Assembly (NCBI GenBank): GCA_963812195.1
Contig: CAWEUI010000022.1
Location: forward strand, 1 to 64,000
Length of the DNA: 64,000 nt
Source of the DNA: ZC4RG30 sp963812195
Lineage (GTDB): Bacteria; Pseudomonadota; Gammaproteobacteria; Steroidobacterales; Steroidobacteraceae
Direction of reading: 5' to 3'
Part shown: piece by piece, positions 25,697-33,025 of the stretch
Layout: each line of letters opens with the position of its first letter
Position numbering within the stretch: position 1 is the stretch's first letter
Notes under the pieces: model-generated
Database searches by the model: none
Seen by the model: only the letters and a program-made list of their open reading frames with translations
What the model was told of the DNA's origin: nothing
Program-made: the position numbers and the translations under genes

Positions 25697-25861
25697 ATGC
25701 ACGAACTCGATCCTCTGGAAATCCGCCGCGTGGCGGCCGCCATGTACCAGCCCGAGCCATGGGACACGCGGACCAGCACGCAGCGCAATCCGCTGTACCA
25801 CTACCTGGATGCAACTGCCCCGCAGCAGCTCCCGACCACCGCCGAGGTGATCACGGTCTGA
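25697..25861 (+). CDS. Short peptide A of the export cassette (54 aa)
   Basis: 54 codons from ATG 25697, preceded by AAGGAGAGCTGAC and starting 1 base after the HlyD stop. The N-terminus MHELDPLEIRRVAAAM aligns position by position with the double-glycine leader pattern M-R-E-L-x3-E-I-x2-V-S-G-G (shared Met1, Glu3, Leu4, Glu8, Ile9, Val12), but has Ala-Ala-Ala where Ser-Gly-Gly is expected. The remainder is polar, Pro/Thr-rich and Tyr-containing, unlike a pore-forming bacteriocin. It could be a precursor, a signal peptide or an accessory peptide. Reality as a gene is supported by ribosome site and context; function unknown. Confidence 0.65.
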   Translation: MHELDPLEIRRVAAAMYQPEPWDTRTSTQRNPLYHYLDATAPQQLPTTAEVITV

Positions 25862-25947
25862 AGACGGGGCAGCAAACCGGATTGCCGGGTGTATTCCCGG
25901 ACCCGCGGCGCCGGGCCTGCGCCAGACAATCATTGAGGAGAACTGAG

Positions 25948-26163
25948 ATGCGAGAACTCTGTGCGGGAGAACGATCCCTGGTCCAGGGCTCGGGGTTGAA
26001 CTTCACGACGCCGATCACGATGGGACTGCTCAACAACGTGGCAGACGCCACAACAGTGGGCAAGGCCGTCACAGGCGCCTTCGGTGTGGGCTATGCGATC
26101 GGCACCTGGCTCAACAACACGTTCGACCTGTCGACGAAGATCGTGGACGTCCTGGACGGCTAA
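25948..26163 (+). CDS. Bacteriocin-like precursor peptide B (71 aa)
   Basis: 71 codons from ATG 25948 with GAGGAG 7 bases upstream. The leader MRELCAGERSLVQGSG matches the MREL...E...V double-glycine pattern, but the cleavage position reads Gly-Ser instead of Gly-Gly. The core is hydrophobic and Gly-rich (TTVGKAVTGAFGVGYAIGTW, with repeated G-x3-G spacing) and ends LSTKIVDVLDG, resembling class II microcin/bacteriocin cores of Gram-negatives. Likely substrate of the C39 exporter downstream. Antibacterial activity is inference; a signalling or adhesion peptide is also possible. Confidence 0.75.
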   Translation: MRELCAGERSLVQGSGLNFTTPITMGLLNNVADATTVGKAVTGAFGVGYAIGTWLNNTFDLSTKIVDVLDG

Positions 26164-26179
26164 GGAGCAGGGCAAGGGC

Positions 26180-26214
26180 CATCGCCATTCCAGACGGGTT
26201 CTGTAATGGCGATG
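26180..26214 (+). promoter_or_regulatory. 10-bp stem-loop inside the peptide-export cassette
   Basis: CATCGCCATT (26180-26189) and AATGGCGATG (26205-26214) form a perfect 10-bp inverted repeat with a 15-base loop, between the stop of peptide B and the small membrane protein gene. No T-run follows on the plus strand, so it is more likely an RNA processing or stability element, or a partial attenuator lowering downstream expression, than a full terminator. Confidence 0.45.
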
Positions 26215-26240
26215 TCTCCTGCAGACCAAGGAGTGAATCG

Positions 26241-26549
26241 ATGAGCATCAAAAGATCAACAGTCATGCGCATGGTGCTGCTGACCAGCGGATGCGCCATG
26301 CTGGCCGCCGCACTGATCCAGCTAGTACGCCAGCAGCTCGTCTCAGGATTCCTGCTTGCCTTTGTCGCATTGTCGACACTCGCGCTGAGCGAAATGGAAG
26401 TCGACTACGCGACCCGCTACACGGCCCGCACTCTTCTCAGGAACGGCATGACCAGGCGCTCGCCCATCTCCACGCTGGGCAAGCTCTGCAGCATCACTTC
26501 CTATTTCGCCCTCGCCGCCGCATTCATCAGCTGGGTGGCGCTGAACTAG
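26241..26549 (+). CDS. Small three-helix membrane protein (possible immunity protein)
   Basis: 102 residues from ATG 26241 (AAGGAGTGAATCG just before). Hydrophobic segments: MVLLTSGCAMLAAALIQL, LVSGFLLAFVALSTLAL and SITSYFALAAAFISWVAL. No similarity that I recognise. Its place between a bacteriocin-like precursor and its exporter is where immunity proteins usually sit; that role is inferred from position and topology only. The stop is 21 bases before the exporter ATG. Confidence 0.7.
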   Translation: MSIKRSTVMRMVLLTSGCAMLAAALIQLVRQQLVSGFLLAFVALSTLALSEMEVDYATRYTARTLLRNGMTRRSPISTLGKLCSITSYFALAAAFISWVALN

Positions 26550-26570
26550 TCAGCAGAGGCGGACCTGCCG

Positions 26571-28682
26571 ATGCGGCCGATACTGCAGGCGGAGGCCGCG
26601 GAATGTGGTCTTGCCGCGCTGGCCATGATCGCCGATGCGCACGGCCTGCATCTGTCCCTGCCGGAGTTGCGGCAGCGATTTTCCATGTCGCTGAAGGGTG
26701 CGCGGCTGGACGGGTTGATCCACATCGCGCAGCAACTACAGTTGCGCGCCCGGGCGCTGCGCCTGGAACTGGAGGATCTGCAAAAGCTTGCCCTGCCCTG
26801 CATCCTGCACTGGGATCTGAACCATTTCGTGGTATTGGCCCGGGTCCGGGGCAGGAAGATCACCATCTACGATCCGGCGATCGGCCAGCGCCGGTTGTCT
26901 ACGCAGGAGGTGTCCCGACACTTCACCGGCGTGGCGCTGGAACTTGCGCCCATGAGCAGCTTCACGCCGCGGCGGGCCCGCCCGGCAATTCGCCTGCGTC
27001 AGCTCACCGGCCATATCGACGGCCTGTGGCGCGCGCTGACGCAGGTGCTGTCGCTGTCCCTGGCGCTGCAGGGCTTCGTGGCGCTGGCGCCTTTTCTGCT
27101 GCAGTGGGTCGTGGACCAGGTGCTGGTGTCGGCCGACCGCAACCTGCTGCTGGTACTCGGCGTGGGCTTCAGCCTCGCCCTGCCAATGCAGGTGGGCATC
27201 GGCCTGCTGCGTGGCTGGACGGTTACGCATGTCTCCTCGGCCCTGAGCCTGCAGTGGATGGGCAATGTGGTCGCTCACCTGCTGCGGCTGCCGCTGGAGT
27301 TCTTCGGCAAGCGGCATCTGGGCGACATCAATTCGCGGCTGGGGTCACTGCAAACCATCCAGAAGACGCTGACCACCGGCTTTGTCGAGGCGCTGATCGA
27401 CGGGTTGATGGGTGTGGTCACGCTCACGCTAATGGTGCTCTACAGCGGTCGGCTCGCGCTGGTCACCGTACTTGCGGTGGCGCTGTACCTGGCCATCCGC
27501 TGCCTCGCGTACCGGCCACTGCACGAGCGCAACGAACGCCAGCTCGTCGCCGCCGCACGCCAGCAGACCCATCTGCTGGAATCCCTGCGTGGCATTCAAA
27601 GCCTGAAGGTGGCGGGCGAGGAAACGCGCCGCCGCGCGGCCTACGACACGCTGATGGTCGATACCGTCAACCAGGATGTCTGCCTGGCGCGCATGGGGCT
27701 GGGATTCAGCGCCGCGAGCCAGCTGGTGTTCGGCGCCGAACGCATTGCGGTCATCTGGATCGGCGCATTGCTGGCCATCCGCAACGAGTTTTCAGCCGGC
27801 ATGCTGGTGGCATACCTGGCCTACAAGGATCAGTTCGCGCGGCGTGTGAGCACGCTCATCGACCGCTGGGTGGAATTTCGCATGTTGCGCCTGCATGCCG
27901 AGCGGCTGGCGGACATCGTATTGACGGCACCGGAGCAGGACGCCGGCCCACCGCCTGCCATCCCGATTCGCGCGATGCGGCTCGAAGTGCAGAGTCTGGC
28001 CTTTCGTTACGCTGACGGCGAGCCGTGGCTGCTGCACGGGTGCAGCCTCACGGTGGAGCCGGGCGAGTCGGTGGCAATCGTGGGGCCTTCGGGCTGTGGC
28101 AAGACCACGCTGGTGAAACTGCTGCTCGGGCTGCTGCGGCCGGTGGCGGGCCAGCTGCGGCTGGACGGACACGACCTGTGGCGCATCGGCCCGCGATGCC
28201 TGCGCGACCTCGCAGGTGCGGTGATGCAGGACGATCAGCTCTTCGCGGGCAGTCTTGCCGAGAACATCGCCTTCTTCGAGCCGGATGCCGATCAGTCCCG
28301 CGTGGAGGCCGCGGCGCGGCTGGCGGCCGTGCACGAGGACATCGCCGCGATGCCCATGGGCTATCAGAGCCTGATCGGTGACATGGGCAGTTCCCTGTCC
28401 GGAGGACAGAAGCAGCGCATCATGCTGGCCCGCGCCCTGTACCGCCGTCCGCGGCTGCTCATCCTGGACGAGGCCACCAGCCACCTGGATGTGGCGGGCG
28501 AGCGCCTGGTGAGCAACGCGGTGGCGCGGTTGCGGCTGACGCGCATCGTGGTGGCGCACCGGCCCGAAACCATCGCCAGCTGCGACCGGATTCTGGTGAT
28601 GCAGGCCGGCCGGATCATGCGCGAGCTGCGCGGTCGACGCAGCGCGCAGCACTCACGCGCCGTTGACGCGGCCAGCTGCTAG
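26571..28682 (+). CDS. C39-peptidase ABC exporter (bacteriocin processing and export)
   Basis: 703 residues, three domains. N-terminal C39 peptidase: oxyanion Gln6 and nucleophile Cys12 in QAEAAECGLAAL, His85 in DLNHFVVL, Asp101 in YDPAIG, all intact, so leader cleavage is expected. Membrane domain about 155-430 with DINSRLGSLQTIQKTLTTG. ABC domain: Walker A GPSGCGKT (505-512), signature LSGGQKQR (609-616), Walker B LLILDE (629-634), switch His663. This is the CvaB/RaxB-type architecture that cuts double-glycine leaders and exports the core with a HlyD partner, here the gene at 24421. It ends 13 bases before a convergent gene. Confidence 0.95.
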   Translation: MRPILQAEAAECGLAALAMIADAHGLHLSLPELRQRFSMSLKGARLDGLIHIAQQLQLRARALRLELEDLQKLALPCILHWDLNHFVVLARVRGRKITIYDPAIGQRRLSTQEVSRHFTGVALELAPMSSFTPRRARPAIRLRQLTGHIDGLWRALTQVLSLSLALQGFVALAPFLLQWVVDQVLVSADRNLLLVLGVGFSLALPMQVGIGLLRGWTVTHVSSALSLQWMGNVVAHLLRLPLEFFGKRHLGDINSRLGSLQTIQKTLTTGFVEALIDGLMGVVTLTLMVLYSGRLALVTVLAVALYLAIRCLAYRPLHERNERQLVAAARQQTHLLESLRGIQSLKVAGEETRRRAAYDTLMVDTVNQDVCLARMGLGFSAASQLVFGAERIAVIWIGALLAIRNEFSAGMLVAYLAYKDQFARRVSTLIDRWVEFRMLRLHAERLADIVLTAPEQDAGPPPAIPIRAMRLEVQSLAFRYADGEPWLLHGCSLTVEPGESVAIVGPSGCGKTTLVKLLLGLLRPVAGQLRLDGHDLWRIGPRCLRDLAGAVMQDDQLFAGSLAENIAFFEPDADQSRVEAAARLAAVHEDIAAMPMGYQSLIGDMGSSLSGGQKQRIMLARALYRRPRLLILDEATSHLDVAGERLVSNAVARLRLTRIVVAHRPETIASCDRILVMQAGRIMRELRGRRSAQHSRAVDAASC

Positions 28683-28695
28683 GGCCTGTCGGCAG

Positions 28696-29169
28696 TCAGC
28701 GCCGGGTATCGTCCGGCGGGGGCAACGCCTCGGGTACCGCTTCGTCCATTGCAAGATCGTCGGGGTCTTCGGGCTCTTCGTCCACGTGCTTCCTGGGCGG
28801 CCACAGCACCGCGCCGATCAGCACGAACACGGCAGCGGCCACGAGGACCAACGCCAGCTGCTTGCTGCCGGCAAATGTGAGCAGCAACACCGCCTCGACG
28901 AGTTGCATCAGGCCCAGCAGCACGATGACCTCGCGCGACACGGCCTCGGGCTTGTAGACCACCAGCAGGTACAGCAGGCCGATCAGCAGTCCCTGGCTGG
29001 AAAAGGCCAGCCACAGCGCCCGGACCGAATCCCTGATTTCCGGTTGCAGGCCGCTGTTGCCCAGCGCGATCCGCACCACGATGGCGTACTGCGAGAAGTA
29101 GTAGATCGACAACCCAAGCAACGCCAGAGCGCCGATGAACATGCACAAGCGGAAGCTGCCCTGTCTCAT
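28696..29169 (-). CDS. Membrane protein of unknown function, acidic tail
   Basis: 157 residues with four hydrophobic segments (about 9-28, 53-70, 80-100, 105-123) and an acidic, Pro-rich C-terminus (EEPEDPDDLAMDEAVPEALPP). I do not recognise the family. ATG 29169 lies 7 bases after the lipase stop, so it is probably the third gene of an oxyR-lipase unit. Confidence 0.7.
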   Translation of the reverse strand: MRQGSFRLCMFIGALALLGLSIYYFSQYAIVVRIALGNSGLQPEIRDSVRALWLAFSSQGLLIGLLYLLVVYKPEAVSREVIVLLGLMQLVEAVLLLTFAGSKQLALVLVAAAVFVLIGAVLWPPRKHVDEEPEDPDDLAMDEAVPEALPPPDDTRR

Positions 29170-29176
29170 GGCGCCA

Positions 29177-30421
29177 CTATAGCTGCGGTGCGGCCGGCGG
29201 TGCCCGATTCAATGAATCGAGATAGGCACGCCGCTGCTGGGAATCCAGTTGCGCCCAGTCGATCTTTGCATTGAACGCGCGGCGCAACTCCGTATCGGTG
29301 GCGCTGATCGGGTCGCCGGGTATCGACGGGGGCGAACTGGTCAGTTGCGGCGCATCATCAGCCAGCAGCGCGACCAGGGCTTCGTGCACCGCCGGGCTGC
29401 GGGTCAGTTCCGTATGGGGGACATTGCAATACCAGGCCGGGCTGCCGCCGAGCACAGCCCGGGCACTGGGCACGGTGCCGTCACCGGCAAATCCGTACCG
29501 GTAGTAGAACTCGCCCTCCACCAGCACCACATGGTCGGTGGTCTGGAACCCAAACCCCGCGATCGCGGTGATGCGGCCATCGGCACCGCCCAGTTCCAGC
29601 AATCTCACGCGATCGAGCAGTGTCGCATTCGGCTGCGGTCCGGTGGACGGCCAGTTGCGCTGGTTGAGCAGATCCGGATTCAGATCGCGCGGCAGCATCT
29701 GGTAGAGGCTGTGAAAGCTGGAGAAGACCTCCCGCGCCAGCTCCTCGGCGCTGTGGCGCGTATCGATCTGCGCCAGCCGCCGTACCAGCGGATAGGTGCC
29801 GCGCACGGCCTGTACGGGCGCGAAGGAACCACCGTGGGGTGTACCCAGGGTGATCAACCGCCGCACGCGCCGGCCGGATTCGCTGCGCAGCGCGCTGCGT
29901 GCCAGCAACCCGCCCATGCTGTGCGCCACGAGATTCACCTCGCGCGCGGCCTCGCTGCCCAGGCGCGCGGCCAGCGCGGCACCGGCTTCAACGATGCCAA
30001 GCCGCCAGTCGTAGGCAAAGCAGCGCACAGTGTACCCCGCCGCCTGCAATGCAAACTTCAGGGGCAGATAGCCGTACAACACCGGCCCTGGTACGAGCAG
30101 TGTCTCGCCCGGGACTGCCAGCATCGACAGCTGGCCGCGCTGGATGTCGCCCGGATCCAGCCACAGCAGATTGTCAGGCAACGGCCGGGCGCGCGGCAGA
30201 CTCAGCTGCGAGCCCATCAGGCCCGGCACGTAGTACACGCAGCGCTGCGGGTCCTGTTCGGCCGCCGCGGCAGCGAACGCGAGCCGCTGCAACAACCCGT
30301 ACTCGGCCTCGCCGAACCATGCCATCAGCTCGCGGCGATGCTCGCCGCTGGCCAGCCATCCCTCCACTTGGCCCTCCGGCCAGACCATACGGTCGTAGGC
30401 GGAAACCTCGCCCAGGCTCAT
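29177..30421 (-). CDS. LCAT/PGAP1-like alpha/beta hydrolase (lipase or acyltransferase)
   Basis: 414 residues. Early oxyanion motif YVPGLMGSQL (64-73), nucleophile elbow VAHSMGG (Ser168), LITLGTPHGGS, later GDGTVPSARA (probable catalytic Asp region) and the His in NVPHTELTRS. This order is that of lecithin:cholesterol acyltransferase-like and PGAP1-like lipases. No clear signal peptide, so cytoplasmic unless exported otherwise. The ATG overlaps the oxyR stop (ATGA), which suggests co-expression with the peroxide regulator. Substrate unknown. Confidence 0.82.
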   Translation of the reverse strand: MSLGEVSAYDRMVWPEGQVEGWLASGEHRRELMAWFGEAEYGLLQRLAFAAAAAEQDPQRCVYYVPGLMGSQLSLPRARPLPDNLLWLDPGDIQRGQLSMLAVPGETLLVPGPVLYGYLPLKFALQAAGYTVRCFAYDWRLGIVEAGAALAARLGSEAAREVNLVAHSMGGLLARSALRSESGRRVRRLITLGTPHGGSFAPVQAVRGTYPLVRRLAQIDTRHSAEELAREVFSSFHSLYQMLPRDLNPDLLNQRNWPSTGPQPNATLLDRVRLLELGGADGRITAIAGFGFQTTDHVVLVEGEFYYRYGFAGDGTVPSARAVLGGSPAWYCNVPHTELTRSPAVHEALVALLADDAPQLTSSPPSIPGDPISATDTELRRAFNAKIDWAQLDSQQRRAYLDSLNRAPPAAPQL

Positions 30422-31329
30422 GCGGCCACCTGCTTGCCGGCGTAGTCGGCAATGACGTCACAAACCGCCTCGATGGCCCGGCCGCGCGCGGATGTGCGCC
30501 GCCACAAGGCGCCGATGTGGCGTACCGGCTCGGGTCTGGCGAAGGGGATGGTCACCATGCCACGTGCATTGCCATAGGCACCGCTGGCCGCGAGCTGCGG
30601 CAGCAACGTGATGCCACTGCCCGAGGCCACCATCTGCCGCAGGGTTTCCAGCGACGTGGCGCGGAAATCCTGCTTCTCATGCACATGCGAGCGCGAGCAC
30701 ACATCCAGCGCCTGGTCCCGCAGGCAGTGCCCGTCTTCGAGCAACAGCAGGGTTTCGCCGGTGAGATCGGCAACCTTGAGCGAGCGCCGTCTGGCCAGCG
30801 GATGGCGCTCCGGCAAAGCCACCACGAAGGGTTCGTCGAACAGTTTGCGCTCGGCCAGCCCTTCGGCCTGCACCGGCAGCGCGAGAATGCCCAGATCGAT
30901 GTCCCCGGCCAGCAGGTGCTCGAGCATGGGGCCAGTCTGATACTCATACAGCAGCAGTTCCAGACGGGGCAGCTTGCGGCGCAACCGCGGCGCGACGATA
31001 GGCAGCAGGTAAGGCCCGATGGTGGGCAGCATGGCGACGCGCAGCCGACCGGCAAACGGATCGCGCTGCGTCTCCGCCAGCGCGACGATCTCCTCGCTGG
31101 CCTCGATGATCCGCCTGGCCCGCGCCACCACCTGCATTCCGGCCTCGGTCAGCGCGACGCGGCGCGGATGGCGCTCGACGAGCTGCACGCCCAGGTAATC
31201 CTCCAGCTTCTTCAGCTGGGCGGACAGCGTGGGCTGGCTGACGAAACATCGCGCCGCCGCCTGCCCGAAGTGGCGTGTATCGGCCAGGGCAACCAGGTAG
31301 CGCAGATCCTTGAGCTTCAGATCAGCCAT
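30418..31329 (-). CDS. oxyR: Peroxide-sensing LysR-type regulator OxyR
   Basis: 303 residues. N-terminal winged helix (LRYLVALADTRHFGQAAARCFVSQPTLSAQLKKLE), effector domain with the OxyR redox motif LLEDGHCLRDQALDVC. The two cysteines (202 and 211) are nine apart, as in E. coli Cys199/Cys208, and the family-typical FRATSLETLRQMVASGSGITLLP follows. Oxidation to a disulfide activates peroxide-defence genes. Unusually it heads a unit with a lipase and a membrane protein rather than ahpC or katG. Confidence 0.95.
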   Translation of the reverse strand: MADLKLKDLRYLVALADTRHFGQAAARCFVSQPTLSAQLKKLEDYLGVQLVERHPRRVALTEAGMQVVARARRIIEASEEIVALAETQRDPFAGRLRVAMLPTIGPYLLPIVAPRLRRKLPRLELLLYEYQTGPMLEHLLAGDIDLGILALPVQAEGLAERKLFDEPFVVALPERHPLARRRSLKVADLTGETLLLLEDGHCLRDQALDVCSRSHVHEKQDFRATSLETLRQMVASGSGITLLPQLAASGAYGNARGMVTIPFARPEPVRHIGALWRRTSARGRAIEAVCDVIADYAGKQVAA

Positions 31330-31389
31330 CGACGGATTCTATCGAGATGCGGCCGGCGATTGGCTGGCAATGTACTGCCGGACGGACCT

Positions 31390-31992
31390 TCAGGGCTGCC
31401 ATTCCGTAACGGTCTTTTCCAGGCCCTCGCGCACCATCTGCTCGGCGCCCGGACCTGCCTTGCCCTCGCTCTTTGCCTTGCCCAGACAGATGAACCCGAT
31501 CAGATGGTCGTGATCGGCGAGCCCCAGCCCGGCCTTGAACTGGCTGTCGAATACCCCCGATCCGGAGAACAGATAGCCCTTGTACCCCAGAGCGTGCGCC
31601 GCGTTCAGCACCAGCTGCGTGGCGCCGGCAGCCGCAAAGGCCTGCTCGATGGCCGCGATCTTGTGATCGACCTCGATGTGTGCGGCGGCCACCACCACCA
31701 GCGGTGCGCGCTGGGTGAGCTCGTACTTGTCGCGGTTGATCTGGTAGCGGGCCGGATCGCCCTGCACGCGCGTGGCCGCAGCCGCCAGCCGGTCGAAGAA
31801 CTCCGCGTAATGTTCCGGTCGCACGACGATGAAACGCCAGGGGCGAAGCCGGCCGTGATCCGCGGCGCGCTGGGCCGCGCCCAGTATCTGTTTGAGCTCC
31901 TCGTCAGTCGGAGCCGGTCCGCTCATCAGCGAACCAGGATGGGACATGCGGGAGAGCAGCGATTGGATCGCGCTGGTCGTCGTGGTGGTCAT
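31390..31992 (-). CDS. YdjA-like nitroreductase family protein
   Basis: 200 residues: SRMSHPGSLMSGPAPTDEELKQILGAAQRAADHGRLRPWRFIVV with FMN-contacting Ser/Arg positions, AIEQAFAAAGATQLVLNAAHALGYKGYLFSG and GFICLGKAK. It matches the short, minimal nitroreductases of the YdjA group, which bind FMN as a dimer and reduce with NAD(P)H. The physiological substrate is not known. Divergent from the acetyltransferase gene 23 bases away. Confidence 0.9.
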   Translation of the reverse strand: MTTTTTSAIQSLLSRMSHPGSLMSGPAPTDEELKQILGAAQRAADHGRLRPWRFIVVRPEHYAEFFDRLAAAATRVQGDPARYQINRDKYELTQRAPLVVVAAAHIEVDHKIAAIEQAFAAAGATQLVLNAAHALGYKGYLFSGSGVFDSQFKAGLGLADHDHLIGFICLGKAKSEGKAGPGAEQMVREGLEKTVTEWQP

Positions 31993-32015
31993 GCTGTGGC
32001 ATTCTACGCGCCCTC

Positions 32016-32546
32016 ATGGACTTCGACCTGCAACCAACGCTGAGCGGCGAGCACCTGCTGTTGCGGCCGCTGCAGCACAGCGACCGCGAAGCGCTGTGGG
32101 AAGCGGCGCGCGACCCGCTCATCTGGGAACAGCACCCGGACCAGACCCGCCATACCCGGGAGGGTTTTGAGCGCTTCTTCGACAGCGCGCTGGCCGAAGG
32201 CTCGCTGGCGGTCGTGGACCGGGCCAGCGGCCGCGTCATTGGCACCACGCGCTACTACGAATGGGACCCGGTGCTGCGGGAGGTGGCCGTGGGCTACACC
32301 TTCCTGGTGCGCGATTTCTGGGGTGGCGCGGCCAACCGTGAGATGAAGCGGCTGTTGATCGAACACGCTGCCCACCATGCGCATGCCGTCTGGTTCCACG
32401 TGGGCAAGGACAACATGCGCTCCCGGCGCGCAATGGAGAAGATCGGCGGCGTTGCCGCCCTGGAAGCCCAGCGCCAGCAGAACGGCGAAATGATCGATTT
32501 CATCTACTACCGCATCGAGCCCGCAAACTGGCTGGCCAACACCTGA
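32016..32546 (+). CDS. GNAT family N-acetyltransferase (RimJ/RimL-like)
   Basis: 176 residues: LSGEHLLLRPLQHSDREALWEAARDPLIWEQHP at the start, VIGTTRYY, VGYTFLVRDFWGGAANREMKRLLIEHA (acetyl-CoA loop region) and SRRAMEKIGGV. The fold and order are those of ribosomal-protein- or antibiotic-acetylating GNATs. The substrate is not readable. Eleven bases upstream of the OsmC-type gene on the same strand. Confidence 0.9.
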   Translation: MDFDLQPTLSGEHLLLRPLQHSDREALWEAARDPLIWEQHPDQTRHTREGFERFFDSALAEGSLAVVDRASGRVIGTTRYYEWDPVLREVAVGYTFLVRDFWGGAANREMKRLLIEHAAHHAHAVWFHVGKDNMRSRRAMEKIGGVAALEAQRQQNGEMIDFIYYRIEPANWLANT

Positions 32547-32557
32547 GGAAGGTGCAC

Positions 32558-33025
32558 ATGTCCACATACACGGCGCAACTGGTCTGGGAACGGGGCACGC
32601 AGGATTTCCTGTCCCAGAAGTACAGCCGCCGCCATCGCATCCGCTTCGATGGTGGCGCCGAGATCCTCGCATCCTCATCGCCCGCGGTGGTTCCCGTGCC
32701 CGCCTCGGACCCGGCCGGAATCGACCCCGAGGAAGCCTTCGTTGCCTCGCTGTCGAGCTGCCACATGCTGTGGTTCCTGTTCGTCGCGGGGAAGCGCGGC
32801 TTCGTGGTTGATCGTTACGAGGACAATCCAACCGGTGTGCTGGAGCGCAATGCAGAGCGCCGCTGGGCGATATCTGTGGTGACCCTGCATCCGATGATCG
32901 CCTTTGCCGCGGACAAGCAGCCCAGTGCCGCGGAACTGGAGCAGATGCACCAGAAGGCGCATGAGGAGTGCTACATCGCCAATTCCGTGAAGACGGACGT
33001 GCGAATCGAACCCGTGGCGGGTTAG
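32558..33025 (+). CDS. OsmC family peroxidase-like protein
   Basis: 155 residues. The pattern HRIRFDGGAEILASSSPAVVP, DPEEAFVASLSSCHMLWFL (Cys53-type site, first redox cysteine) and AHEECYIANSVKTDV (second cysteine) is that of OsmC/Ohr-like thiol-dependent organic peroxide reductases. GGAAGG lies before ATG 32558. It sits with oxyR, nitroreductase and an acetyltransferase in a loose redox-defence neighbourhood. The stop overlaps the convergent acyl-CoA dehydrogenase gene by 4 bases. Confidence 0.9.
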   Translation: MSTYTAQLVWERGTQDFLSQKYSRRHRIRFDGGAEILASSSPAVVPVPASDPAGIDPEEAFVASLSSCHMLWFLFVAGKRGFVVDRYEDNPTGVLERNAERRWAISVVTLHPMIAFAADKQPSAAELEQMHQKAHEECYIANSVKTDVRIEPVAG

